DNA of 64,000 nucleotides, taken from IMG/VR virus record IMGVR_UViG_3300021964_000026, positions 1 through 64,000 of that record; one strand, 5' to 3'. This DNA is from a virus. Below, piece by piece: positions 14,592-22,506 of the stretch. The notes under the pieces are model-generated. The model made no database searches. It saw nothing but the letters and a program-made list of their open reading frames with translations, and had not been told where the DNA came from. The first letter of the stretch is position 1, and each line of letters opens with the position of its first letter. Both the position numbers and the translations under genes were made by a program.

Positions 14592-16546
14592 ATATAACAT
14601 ACGAACGATACACAGACGACTACGGTGCGCGCATCGCACTCAACAAAATCCCCTTTGACTTGAAGGACGACATGAAAGCCCACATGGGCTGGCCTCAATT
14701 CTCATGGAACGGCGCGAAGGGTCTTTGGACAATTCAAGACCGCGCGGATGTCATTGAGAAGGCCGTCGCTTTCCTCGCTGACCACGACATCACGGTGGAA
14801 GGGTTGGAATACGATGAGTCCGCTATTGACATCTCGTCAAGCGCAACTGCGACTTACACGGCCCCCGACCAACTCGTTCTCAAGTGGGACTTTCAGCCCA
14901 ATTGGAAGGACATCAACGCCGCCATGAAAGACGCGGCGGCTGGCAACGCCAAGTGGCAAGGGAACACGAAGACATGGATGATTCCTGTCGCTACGGCAAT
15001 GGCTGTCGCCAACGCTGTTCGCCCTCACTTTGAGCCGTTGGCTGATGCCATTGAGAACAACGAGCAGGTTCAACTCGCTCACGCCGCTACCCTGCAACGG
15101 GTGGAACTGTCAAGCGCGGTTGAAACCAAACTTGAACTTCCCGACATGCCTATCTATAATATGATGCGACCCTATCAATGCGTAGCACCTATCATGTATC
15201 GCACAGGTGGTCGCAACCGTATTCTCATCGCTGATGAAATGGGTCTTGGCAAATCATTACAGGCTCTTGCTTGTTCTCACTTTGCTGAACATCAACGCGT
15301 CTTGATTGTATGCCCTGCTATTGTTAAACACAATTGGGCTAACGAGATAACCAAATGGTTGCAGACATCATCTTTCATCATCAATGGTTGGCAAGGAGAT
15401 ATTGAAGAGACGCGCTTTAACATTATCAACTATGATATTTTGGAGAAGCGTCTTGACCACTTGATGGCGATTGACTATGACTGCATTATTTTTGATGAGG
15501 TTCACAGAATCAAGAACCCAAAGAGTAAGACAACCAAAGCCGCGCTGAAATTGGCTCAAGGCAGACAGGGCATCATCGCATTGTCGGGAACACCCATCAC
15601 CAACAGGCCGATTGAGTTTTTCACATCGCTGAACATGATGATGCCAGCAACCTTCGCCAACTACTTCACCTTCGCCAAGAAATACTGCAACGCACGCAAG
15701 ACTGACTTCGGCTGGGATATGAGTGGTGCATCCAACATTGACACGAGCCGAGACGGTATTACCACACCACTCAATCACATTCTGCGCGACTTCATGTTGC
15801 GTCGTTCAATGGACGACCCGCGCATTGCTGGTGAGATGCCCGACTTGGTTGAAACCATCATCAAACTTGACCTTCCCGACGAAGCACTCAAGCAATACAA
15901 ACTTGAATACAACTCATGGATGGAAGAATGGCAGAAGCAACAGGCCAACTTTGGTTCAACAGACGCGGGCTTTACACTCAACATGATGACACAACTCCGA
16001 CACATCGCTGGTCGTCTCAAAGTAGACGCGGCAGTTAAGTGGGCGAATACTTACTTCCAAAACAACGGAAAGCCCCTCGTCGTTTTTGCGCACCATAGAG
16101 ATGTTCTTGAATCACTTTACTTGAAACTCCATGTTGAAAATGAAATCAAACTAATCAACGGTGAAACAAGTGAAGCAGACCGTCAATCATTCATTGAACA
16201 ATTCCAAAATGGAGGGTTGCGCTATCTCATCTGTTCCACCAACGCCATGCGAGAAGGGGTCAACCTTGACCACGCCAACACCACGCTCTTCGTTGAGCGT
16301 GAGTGGGTTCCAGCATGGGAGCAACAAGCCGCCGCGCGTGTTCGTCGTATGACACAGGAGGCATCCACTTGCCACAAGGTGGTGCTTTCAGCCAACGACA
16401 CCATTGACGCACTCTTTGACCAAGTGGTTGCGGAGAAAGCCGACCTCGTTCAGCGCACGCTGGATGGTCAGTCGGGAACGACGCGTGATGCAATCGGCAA
16501 AGCACTTCTCAAGAAATTGAAAACAGGAAAAGGAAGCATGATATGA
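14588..16546 (+). CDS. SNF2-family DNA translocase (SMARCAL1/HARP-like layout)
   Basis: 652 residues. SNF2 motifs are clear: ADEMGLGKS (215-223), DEVH (303-306, usually DEAH), SGTPITNRP, and AAARVRRM in motif VI (about residue 585). The N-terminal ~170 residues contain two Trp-rich repeats (FSWNGAKGLWTI and AKWQGNTKTWMI) like the HARP domains of annealing helicases that bind forked DNA. It probably remodels replication forks or recombination intermediates. Start at 14588 overlaps the zinc miniprotein. The middle of the gene (about 15,120-15,540) is AT-richer than its surroundings. Confidence 0.88.
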   Translation: MNITYERYTDDYGARIALNKIPFDLKDDMKAHMGWPQFSWNGAKGLWTIQDRADVIEKAVAFLADHDITVEGLEYDESAIDISSSATATYTAPDQLVLKWDFQPNWKDINAAMKDAAAGNAKWQGNTKTWMIPVATAMAVANAVRPHFEPLADAIENNEQVQLAHAATLQRVELSSAVETKLELPDMPIYNMMRPYQCVAPIMYRTGGRNRILIADEMGLGKSLQALACSHFAEHQRVLIVCPAIVKHNWANEITKWLQTSSFIINGWQGDIEETRFNIINYDILEKRLDHLMAIDYDCIIFDEVHRIKNPKSKTTKAALKLAQGRQGIIALSGTPITNRPIEFFTSLNMMMPATFANYFTFAKKYCNARKTDFGWDMSGASNIDTSRDGITTPLNHILRDFMLRRSMDDPRIAGEMPDLVETIIKLDLPDEALKQYKLEYNSWMEEWQKQQANFGSTDAGFTLNMMTQLRHIAGRLKVDAAVKWANTYFQNNGKPLVVFAHHRDVLESLYLKLHVENEIKLINGETSEADRQSFIEQFQNGGLRYLICSTNAMREGVNLDHANTTLFVEREWVPAWEQQAAARVRRMTQEASTCHKVVLSANDTIDALFDQVVAEKADLVQRTLDGQSGTTRDAIGKALLKKLKTGKGSMI

Positions 16547-16881
16547 TGACCGAAGAAGAAACAAACCAACCACCAAGCGCACCGTTCAGTTTGACTGACA
16601 GAACGGGAAGGAGAATCTACATTACCGACGCGTCGGACAAGATGTTGAAGAACAAGATGATGAGCAACATGCGCAAACTGCGGAGGATGATTTTTGACAT
16701 CGCCGCCATCAAGAGTGAGATGGAAGCGCGCGGATACGCCAACGCTCTTGAAAACTTCACGCTCTCAAAGGACTTCAACATTTTTCAAATGTTGACGCAT
16801 CAATCGCTCATCGCCGTTCACCGATTCAACGAGTCCTACCCCGAACGAGCGTTCAACACCGCCAAGGAGGAAGAGGAATGA
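16543..16881 (+). CDS. Hypothetical protein, 112 aa
   Basis: Helical, Met/Lys-rich in the middle (DKMLKNKMMSNMRKLRRMIF). Ends AKEEEE by the embedded AAGGAGGAAGAGG site. ATGA overlaps on both sides. No function assigned. Confidence 0.7.
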   Translation: MMTEEETNQPPSAPFSLTDRTGRRIYITDASDKMLKNKMMSNMRKLRRMIFDIAAIKSEMEARGYANALENFTLSKDFNIFQMLTHQSLIAVHRFNESYPERAFNTAKEEEE

Positions 16882-17302
16882 CCCGATACTACCACGCCAC
16901 ACCGAAGAACAACCTCTACCCAATCATGGAGCAGGGCATCGTCAGTCGCTTTGATGGTGTCTACTGTTCAACCAGCGAAGAAACAGCAGTCCGTTGGATT
17001 TGCTTCACTCGGCGAGAGGCGGAGGAAATTGTCGTGTTGCCGTTTGACCGACCCGAAGGAGATGAGCGCATGTCCATCGGTGTTGACCACTCACCGATGA
17101 TGACAAACATTCTCGGTGTCAGCGACGAGGGCGCGTCTTTTGTTTCATCGGAGAACATACCGATGACGGACATTGATTGGGAAGCCGTGATGGTTTACAA
17201 GAACCCGTTCTACTCACACCCGAACTCACTCAAGCGATGGAAGACCTCAAGAAGAAACAGGAAGAATACCGCGCGCGTTTCAAGGAAGGTGAAGAAGAAT
17301 GA
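16878..17302 (+). CDS. Possible ADP-ribosyltransferase-fold protein, apparent frameshift near 17205
   Basis: The N-terminal ~105 residues begin MTRYYHATPKNNLYPIMEQG and continue with FDGVYCSTSEETA, a pattern seen in the ART/KptA-like fold (H.T....I...GI...GVY.s); assignment is tentative. In the uninterrupted frame the protein would run to 17324 with an odd Arg/Lys-rich tail and a 26-base overlap. Reading one frame over after AACCC at 17202-17206 gives a normal ending, LLTPELTQAMEDLKKKQEEY and then RFKEGEEE, stopping at 17302 in the usual ATGATG junction. One lost C would explain it. Confidence 0.55.
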
Positions 17303-17493
17303 TGCCAGCCCAAGAACCGCTTGATGTCATCATCATTCCCTACGCGCCCTGTCCATGCCGCAAACACGCGCAACCCTCGGAACTCTTCATCTACCGCACC
17401 GTCCCTTACGGTGTCTTCGCCAAAGCCGAAGTGCATTGTGTTGAAGGCAACGGAGTATGGGACGCGTCGTTCCTTTTCATGCCGCAAGAATAA
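17299..17493 (+). CDS. Small hypothetical protein, 64 aa
   Basis: Starts in the ATGATG after AAGGTGAAGAAGA. Contains APCPCRKH and a further Cys, possibly a metal site, within a beta-rich sequence. Its start is the natural partner of the frame-shifted ending of the preceding gene. Function unknown. Confidence 0.65.
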   Translation: MMPAQEPLDVIIIPYAPCPCRKHAQPSELFIYRTVPYGVFAKAEVHCVEGNGVWDASFLFMPQE

Positions 17494-17816
17494 ATAGGTT
17501 GCGCCTCTTCGGGGTGAATGTGCCGATTTCATTTGACATTAGCGTGGCTGATTTTACCGATGATGGAAGGTTGTTGAAACCAAACGGTCAAGACGCGGTT
17601 ATCAAAGGCATCCGTATTGATACGGGTGATGGTGAGTCTCAATTCCTTGAAGGCTTTGATTATGTCAGCCACCTTCTCGGTGATGTTGTGATGTGCGCCT
17701 GTGGTGAACAGATTGACCCGCACCACATCGCACTCTTCACAAAGAAGCGTGATTACATTCTCGTCCCAGCGCGCTGTTGCAACAAGTTTCGCTGGTTTCG
17801 GGGTGATGCGGAATGA
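17457..17816 (+). CDS. Hypothetical protein with C-terminal Cys cluster; start uncertain
   Basis: The frame from the ATG at 17457 overlaps the previous gene by 37 bases and has GGAG only one base upstream. GTG codons at 17514 and 17520 lie beside GGGGTGA. The true start is therefore unresolved, and the protein is 98-119 residues. The C-terminal half has CACGEQIDPHHI and ARCCNKF, a likely zinc site. The end is coupled to the next gene by ATGA. Confidence 0.6.
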   Translation: MGRVVPFHAARINRLRLFGVNVPISFDISVADFTDDGRLLKPNGQDAVIKGIRIDTGDGESQFLEGFDYVSHLLGDVVMCACGEQIDPHHIALFTKKRDYILVPARCCNKFRWFRGDAE

Positions 17817-18457
17817 TTGAAGACGAATGGGAACCAACCGAAGACGACATTGAATGGACGCGTGGACAACTTGAACGAATGCAGGTGGGCGACACATGGG
17901 GTGTCGCTGATTCTGTGTTGCGCAAAGACATTGACAATGTTCTCACCGTGGTCCAAGCCAGCCCTGCATCCATCATGCCTCTCCAACGAATCGGAAAGGT
18001 GTGTGCGCAGATTGGATACAAACTCATCACCGAGGGGGCCGAAATCATTCACGACCCTCAAGCCGCCGCGCAACAAGCCGCCCAAGAATGGGAACACGAA
18101 GGTATCCCTGTCGTCAACTACGATTTGGAGAACGCGGAGTGGATGTGCATTGACCCCGATGCGGAATCGTGGCGGGTGATTGTGCGACACGAATCGGACG
18201 ACCCCGACAAACCTCACGAAGTCGCCTTGAGTCCAATGGACTACAACCTCGTTGCGGGTGATGAACTCTTCTTCACATGGGATGGGATGCGCGTCCTTGA
18301 GCGAGAGGAAATCATTGAGATGGCTGACAACGACACGCTGATGGCGAATCTCGGTGCGGGTTTCCTCATCATCATGCCGACAACTTGGAATAAGCGTCTC
18401 GTCCCTCCACATTTGCGCGGCCTCATTTTCTACAAACACCGAGATGAGGAAGAATGA
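17813..18457 (+). CDS. Hypothetical acidic protein, 214 aa
   Basis: No family recognised. Acidic, with helical segments at residues ~5-60 and a beta-rich second half (SWRVIVRHESDD, AGDELFFTWDGMRVL). Ends HRDEEE. Coupled to the ligase-like gene that follows, which may hint at joint action. Confidence 0.72.
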   Translation: MIEDEWEPTEDDIEWTRGQLERMQVGDTWGVADSVLRKDIDNVLTVVQASPASIMPLQRIGKVCAQIGYKLITEGAEIIHDPQAAAQQAAQEWEHEGIPVVNYDLENAEWMCIDPDAESWRVIVRHESDDPDKPHEVALSPMDYNLVAGDELFFTWDGMRVLEREEIIEMADNDTLMANLGAGFLIIMPTTWNKRLVPPHLRGLIFYKHRDEEE

Positions 18458-19758
18458 AGTTTGAGGATTTAGCGAGCGTGGTTGCGACCGCGCAGACTGA
18501 ACCCAAGAACGCCAGCCACCTCACCGTCCTCTTCAAGAGACACGCAGATAGCGCACACGACATCATCACGATTTGCTGTGCGAATCCGCGCTCATCCGTC
18601 AAACCTCACCATGTCATCAAAATGTTAGCGCAGTCTTACGGTCTGTTCCCCGAAGAATATGACGAATTGATGGAAGAACACGAAATGCCCCTGCTTCTTG
18701 CGAGCGAATCTCCCCAAGAAGTAGACGAATCTATCACGCTTCGCCAAGCAATTGAGTTCAAAGAAATGATACTGCGCGGCGAACTGAACGCTGACATTCT
18801 ATTCAACTCCTTGTCGCAATTGAGTGCGATGCTGTTTTGGGGATATGCCTTCGGACGAAACGCTCTCGGATTTAGACGAATCATGCAAGCGGTTGCGTCT
18901 ATCACAAAGTATGACACGAATCACCTCCAACGCATGCGCTCCATCATGCCAGCAGGTGATGTCATTGAGCGTGCGCTAAACGAAACACTCCCCGATGAGT
19001 TCACCATCCAACCTTCCTACCCGTTCAAAGCACCGCACTATTCCCGTTGGAACAAGTGGTCGCTCCCCTTCAAAGAGACGCACTACGATGTGGTGCGTGG
19101 AAGACGCTACTACGCGCACAGACGGGGAGGCTCCGTTTTTTGTTTTGACACGACGGGCGCGCGCGTGCGTCTGTCCCCCACACTTCCGTATCACGACGAC
19201 TGTGTGTGCGAAGTTGACGAAGACGGGAACATCATTGAGTGGTTGCACCGTGAAGACGAACCGAATCTATGGAGAGAAAAGCGCAATGTGCGCGCACTCA
19301 AACCACAGGTGGTGAAAGACCGAGCGCACTTTCGTGCTATCGTTCAATCGCTGGATGAAGGTGAAGTGTTGCGTCTCATGGATGGCGAGCGTGCGTATTT
19401 CCATAGTGGAGCAGTTGGAGGATTTATCGTGCCGCGCAGAACATTTGACATACCGTTGCTGATACTTGGTGGCTTCCGTGATGGGGAAGGTATACGAATC
19501 AAAATAGCCGCGCTTGATGGCTTTGACCCATTCCCTGTCGGGTATGCGTTTGTCAAAACAGATGACATCCCCGACCGACTCGCACGACTCTATGATGCGC
19601 AGGGGATGATGGACATAGACGAAGGGCTGGTGGGTATTTTCCACACGCTCGGATACGAACACGAAACGAAAACGCTACGCGCACCTTACTTGACACGAAT
19701 TGACACGACTCTCGGACAAAGCGACGCTATGCAGATTGGAGATTTGATGGAGAGGTGA
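18454..19758 (+). CDS. Divergent ATP-dependent DNA-ligase-like protein lacking the catalytic lysine
   Basis: 434 residues with the overall order of archaeal ATP-dependent ligases: a helical N-terminal DNA-binding region (1-190), a nucleotidyltransferase-like core (~200-330) and an OB-fold-like end with LRAPYLTRI, the counterpart of the usual LRFPrfvriR. Motif I should read ExKxDGxR; the aligned residues are ETHYDVVR (208-215), with His210 at the nucleotidyl lysine and Val at the Gly. Motifs IV and V are not recognisable. It may be an inactive, DNA-binding ligase relative or a structural nick sensor. The alignment is by eye. Confidence 0.5.
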   Translation: MKFEDLASVVATAQTEPKNASHLTVLFKRHADSAHDIITICCANPRSSVKPHHVIKMLAQSYGLFPEEYDELMEEHEMPLLLASESPQEVDESITLRQAIEFKEMILRGELNADILFNSLSQLSAMLFWGYAFGRNALGFRRIMQAVASITKYDTNHLQRMRSIMPAGDVIERALNETLPDEFTIQPSYPFKAPHYSRWNKWSLPFKETHYDVVRGRRYYAHRRGGSVFCFDTTGARVRLSPTLPYHDDCVCEVDEDGNIIEWLHREDEPNLWREKRNVRALKPQVVKDRAHFRAIVQSLDEGEVLRLMDGERAYFHSGAVGGFIVPRRTFDIPLLILGGFRDGEGIRIKIAALDGFDPFPVGYAFVKTDDIPDRLARLYDAQGMMDIDEGLVGIFHTLGYEHETKTLRAPYLTRIDTTLGQSDAMQIGDLMER

Positions 19759-19760
19759 GC

Positions 19761-20117
19761 ATGGACGAAGACGCATTCTTCCTCGGATGGCTGGCACGAG
19801 ACTGCCGCTTTCAGTTGAGCGTTCACTTCGCACCAAACACACGAATTGGATACCGTGTGGCACGCCGCGTCTTGGTTTCACGAAAGGATGAACCCGCCCT
19901 CAACATGTGGCTATCCACGAAAGGCATCAACGCACGCATCCTCAAAGACCCCGACCTCATCCGACAACTCATCCGCTTACTCACCCCTGTCAAAGAGCAT
20001 GTGGCGGATATTGATAACATGCTCAAAATGATACGCTTGATGGACTACAAGGGGCGTGCGCCCACACACGAACAGATAGAGGACATCATTCGGATGATAG
20101 ACGGAACCGCGGATTGA
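19761..20117 (+). CDS. Possible degenerate LAGLIDADG-type endonuclease domain
   Basis: 118 residues from the ATG at 19761 (GGAGAGGTGA upstream). FLGWLARDCRF (residues 7-17) followed by beta strands with GYRVARRVLVSRKDEPALNM resembles a single LAGLIDADG half-domain, and the Asp of ARDC aligns with the catalytic acid. The C-terminal helices also fit archaeal members. The glycine after the Asp is Cys, so activity is uncertain. Last gene before the second terminator/promoter region. An unrelated DNA-binding protein is the alternative. Confidence 0.42.
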   Translation: MDEDAFFLGWLARDCRFQLSVHFAPNTRIGYRVARRVLVSRKDEPALNMWLSTKGINARILKDPDLIRQLIRLLTPVKEHVADIDNMLKMIRLMDYKGRAPTHEQIEDIIRMIDGTAD

Positions 20118-20150
20118 GGCGTGGCTGTTCTTATTCTCAATAATTTTACA

Positions 20151-20209
20151 TTCTTATTAGAATAATAATATACTATTTTTATTATAACAATAATACAATA
20201 ATATCAACA
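20151..20209 (+). promoter_or_regulatory. AT-rich promoter of the replisome operon, copy of the one at 990-1041
   Basis: This stretch aligns with 998-1041 with only short gaps, sharing AGAATAAT, CTATTT and CAATAATA blocks in the same order. It begins about 40 bases after the stop of the LAGLIDADG-like gene and precedes the RFC gene by about 80 bases. The gap 20118-20291 also holds a T-run and a palindrome, listed separately. Confidence 0.6.
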
Positions 20210-20229
20210 AAACCCTGCGGTTTGCCCCG

Positions 20230-20237
20230 TTTTTTTT
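20230..20237 (+). terminator. T8 tract, possible leader terminator
   Basis: Eight T residues follow a short GC-rich stretch (GCGGTTTGCCCCG) with at most a weak stem. U-tracts alone can terminate archaeal RNA polymerase. It lies downstream of the AT-rich promoter, so it would end or attenuate a short leader RNA rather than simply close the upstream operon. Confidence 0.4.
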
Positions 20238-20241
20238 CAAC

Positions 20242-20253
20242 CCCTTATAAGGG
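20242..20253. promoter_or_regulatory. Perfect 12-bp palindrome CCCTTATAAGGG before the RFC gene
   Basis: A twelve-base perfect palindrome with TTATAA at its centre sits about 40 bases before the RFC start codon, a plausible distance for a TATA box of a leadered transcript. It could be both core promoter and operator. A second short inverted repeat (CCCT/AGGG, 20263-20276) follows. Confidence 0.45.
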
Positions 20254-20291
20254 AGTCGCCAACCCTTTCTTGAGGGGCGAGGACGAAACAC

Positions 20292-21176
20292 ATGCCCGAA
20301 CACAAACCCCGAAACCTTTCCGAATACATCGGAGCCAACGACCCAGCCAACCCTCTCTTCTACCTTGACGAGTGGGAAAGTGATAGCCCCCAATGCCTTC
20401 TGTTCTACGGACAGCCCGGACTTGGAAAAACAACCGCCGCGTATCTCATAGCCCAGCAGTTGAACCTTGACCTCGTTGAACTGAACGCCAGCGACGAGCG
20501 AGGCATTGATGCGGTGCGAACCAAAATCAAAGAGATGGCTTTCAGCAGTTCGCTTTGGACAGCGCGCCTCATCCTCTTGGATGAGTGTGAAGGAATGACC
20601 AAGCCAGCACAGGAAGCACTCAAGCGCATGATGGAGAAGAGCAATTGCTGGTGGATTCTCACCTGCAACGACCCATCAGCCGTCATCCCTGCACTCAAGT
20701 CCCGTTGCGTGCAATTCCAATTCAAACCCTACACCGCAGAACAAGTGCGCGCGTATACGCAACTCTTGATTTCCACGCATGGTGTGATTTCAACCGATAG
20801 CCCCGACGCACTCCATTCATACTTCGGTGGCGACCTTCGCGCGATTGGAAATCACATCATGAGTGGGGCGAAACTTGACAATTCTCAAACAGACTTTGAC
20901 TCCCTCACCCTTGACATCGCCGCTGGCGATTGGGAGTCAACACACCGAGCCATGCTTGAAATGGTTCGCAACGGCGCGTCTCTTCACATGGTGATGCGCA
21001 AAATCCAAGACCATGTGAAAACCATCGGTTTAGAAACCGAACAATTATATGCCTTCTTCGCTGTGTGGGGTAATTTCGTGTTACGAATGCACGCATGGCC
21101 GCTGTCATCGGAGTCCTTTGTGGACTACTTTGTAGCGACCCTGCACCGCGAAGACACAAACCAAAAGGAGGAATAA
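20292..21176 (+). CDS. rfcS: Replication factor C small subunit (clamp loader ATPase)
   Basis: 294 residues, AAA+ clamp loader. Walker A GQPGLGKTT (40-48), the RFC-specific LNASDERGIDAVRTKIK, Walker B variant DECE (97-100, usually DEAD), and the arginine-finger SRC box at 137-139. The C-terminal ~100 residues form the helical collar but are shorter than in cellular RFC (about 320 residues). It would load the clamp encoded at 24007. Starts the replisome operon; ends in AAGGAGG for the next gene. Confidence 0.92.
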   Translation: MPEHKPRNLSEYIGANDPANPLFYLDEWESDSPQCLLFYGQPGLGKTTAAYLIAQQLNLDLVELNASDERGIDAVRTKIKEMAFSSSLWTARLILLDECEGMTKPAQEALKRMMEKSNCWWILTCNDPSAVIPALKSRCVQFQFKPYTAEQVRAYTQLLISTHGVISTDSPDALHSYFGGDLRAIGNHIMSGAKLDNSQTDFDSLTLDIAAGDWESTHRAMLEMVRNGASLHMVMRKIQDHVKTIGLETEQLYAFFAVWGNFVLRMHAWPLSSESFVDYFVATLHREDTNQKEE

Positions 21177-21178
21177 AA

Positions 21179-22501
21179 ATGCCAAACCTAACCGGAAACG
21201 AAGCCAAAAACAACGAACAGAACAACGGGTTGCACCCCGATGTGGAGGAACGCCTAAAGTGGTGGGCCGAGAAACACAACAAGTCGCTTGATGATGCGAC
21301 CGGTGATTTCTACACCTACCTCAAGACGGAACTCGGAGTGGACAACCCCGATGCCGAAGAAGCCGACTTCATGATTGATGCCGCAGAAACCTTCGTGGTT
21401 GAGCGACGCGTCATGTCGGGAACATCCCAAGCAAACGCAACCGAACTCGTCGGATACTTTGTCGGCGTTGACCCGAAGATGCGAGACGGTGTGGAACGCA
21501 AGCGCGCTCCCGCTGTTTCAGCCGCCATCAACGACCTTGACGACGCCATCCAACAGGGGCTTGTTGCACGAGCCTTCACCCAAGACGGCGTGTGGATGCT
21601 TGAGAAGAAAGACGGTGTGGTTGCTACCGAAGAATCAGCAGACGCGAAACCGTGGTTCCTCTTTGAAGAGAACAACCTCTCCATCGCCATTTTGCAGAAC
21701 AACCCCGATTGGTCCCGCTACGGTGAACCCATCACGCCCTACCGATGGCAACGCACCTACCACTTCCTCGGCAACGAGAAGGACCACTTCTTGGATGACC
21801 AACGATTGCTCCGCATCACCGTGACGCTTGGCTCCGGTGGTTGGTTTGTCCCACAACTGTTCGCTGAATGCACCTTGAAGGTGCGAGCGCAATCGGCCAA
21901 TGTCAAGCCGGAGTGGGCTGACACCTACAACGCGTTTGCCCTCCCCGGCGCAGTTGCTTATGGTAACGACTTCGTGGAAGAGCATTTGCGCTCCGCCATT
22001 GCACCCGAACGCCTCATCCCTGCTCTTGAGAAGTCCTACATCAAGGACTTGTCAACACTCGCAGAAGTCTTTGAGACGCGTCAAGAAGTCATCCCCGGAT
22101 ACAACCCTGTTGGTCCTCTCGTCTTCATCCGAGCGAAGGTGAGCGACATGCGAAAGGAAGCACGCGAAACCGAGTGGGACCCGACGGGTCATGACTACTC
22201 CATGAGCGTTTCATCCTTTGACCTCATGCGCACCTTCAACGGCGGAATGCGTCAAAACCTGCCTTGTTACATCCACGGATTGCTCGGCGATGACGGCCAT
22301 CCGTTTGACTACGCCACCGCCGAAGGTTGGAAGCCCTACGCTGTCAAGTCCACCGTCATTGTGTTTGGACGATTGAGCGTGCGCGCAACCGATGATGGAC
22401 CACTACCTGCCATCAAGACCCTCGGCGTCTTCGCAGTCCCACGCCTCGCCATCCCTGCTGGTGAAGGCGGCGACACATCAACAACGCAATATGGAGAGTG
22501 A
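21179..22501 (+). CDS. Hypothetical replication-associated protein, 440 aa
   Basis: ATG at 21179 follows AAAGGAGGAATAAA. The N-terminal ~130 residues are helical and acidic; the rest is beta-rich with repeated strand patterns (PLVFIRAKVSDMRKE, KSTVIVFGRLSVRATD), compatible with OB folds. Its place between clamp loader and a RecA-like ATPase suggests a single-stranded DNA-binding (RPA-like) role, but no diagnostic motif is visible. It begins MPNL, as does the next gene. Confidence 0.6.
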   Translation: MPNLTGNEAKNNEQNNGLHPDVEERLKWWAEKHNKSLDDATGDFYTYLKTELGVDNPDAEEADFMIDAAETFVVERRVMSGTSQANATELVGYFVGVDPKMRDGVERKRAPAVSAAINDLDDAIQQGLVARAFTQDGVWMLEKKDGVVATEESADAKPWFLFEENNLSIAILQNNPDWSRYGEPITPYRWQRTYHFLGNEKDHFLDDQRLLRITVTLGSGGWFVPQLFAECTLKVRAQSANVKPEWADTYNAFALPGAVAYGNDFVEEHLRSAIAPERLIPALEKSYIKDLSTLAEVFETRQEVIPGYNPVGPLVFIRAKVSDMRKEARETEWDPTGHDYSMSVSSFDLMRTFNGGMRQNLPCYIHGLLGDDGHPFDYATAEGWKPYAVKSTVIVFGRLSVRATDDGPLPAIKTLGVFAVPRLAIPAGEGGDTSTTQYGE

Positions 22502-22506
22502 AAAAC

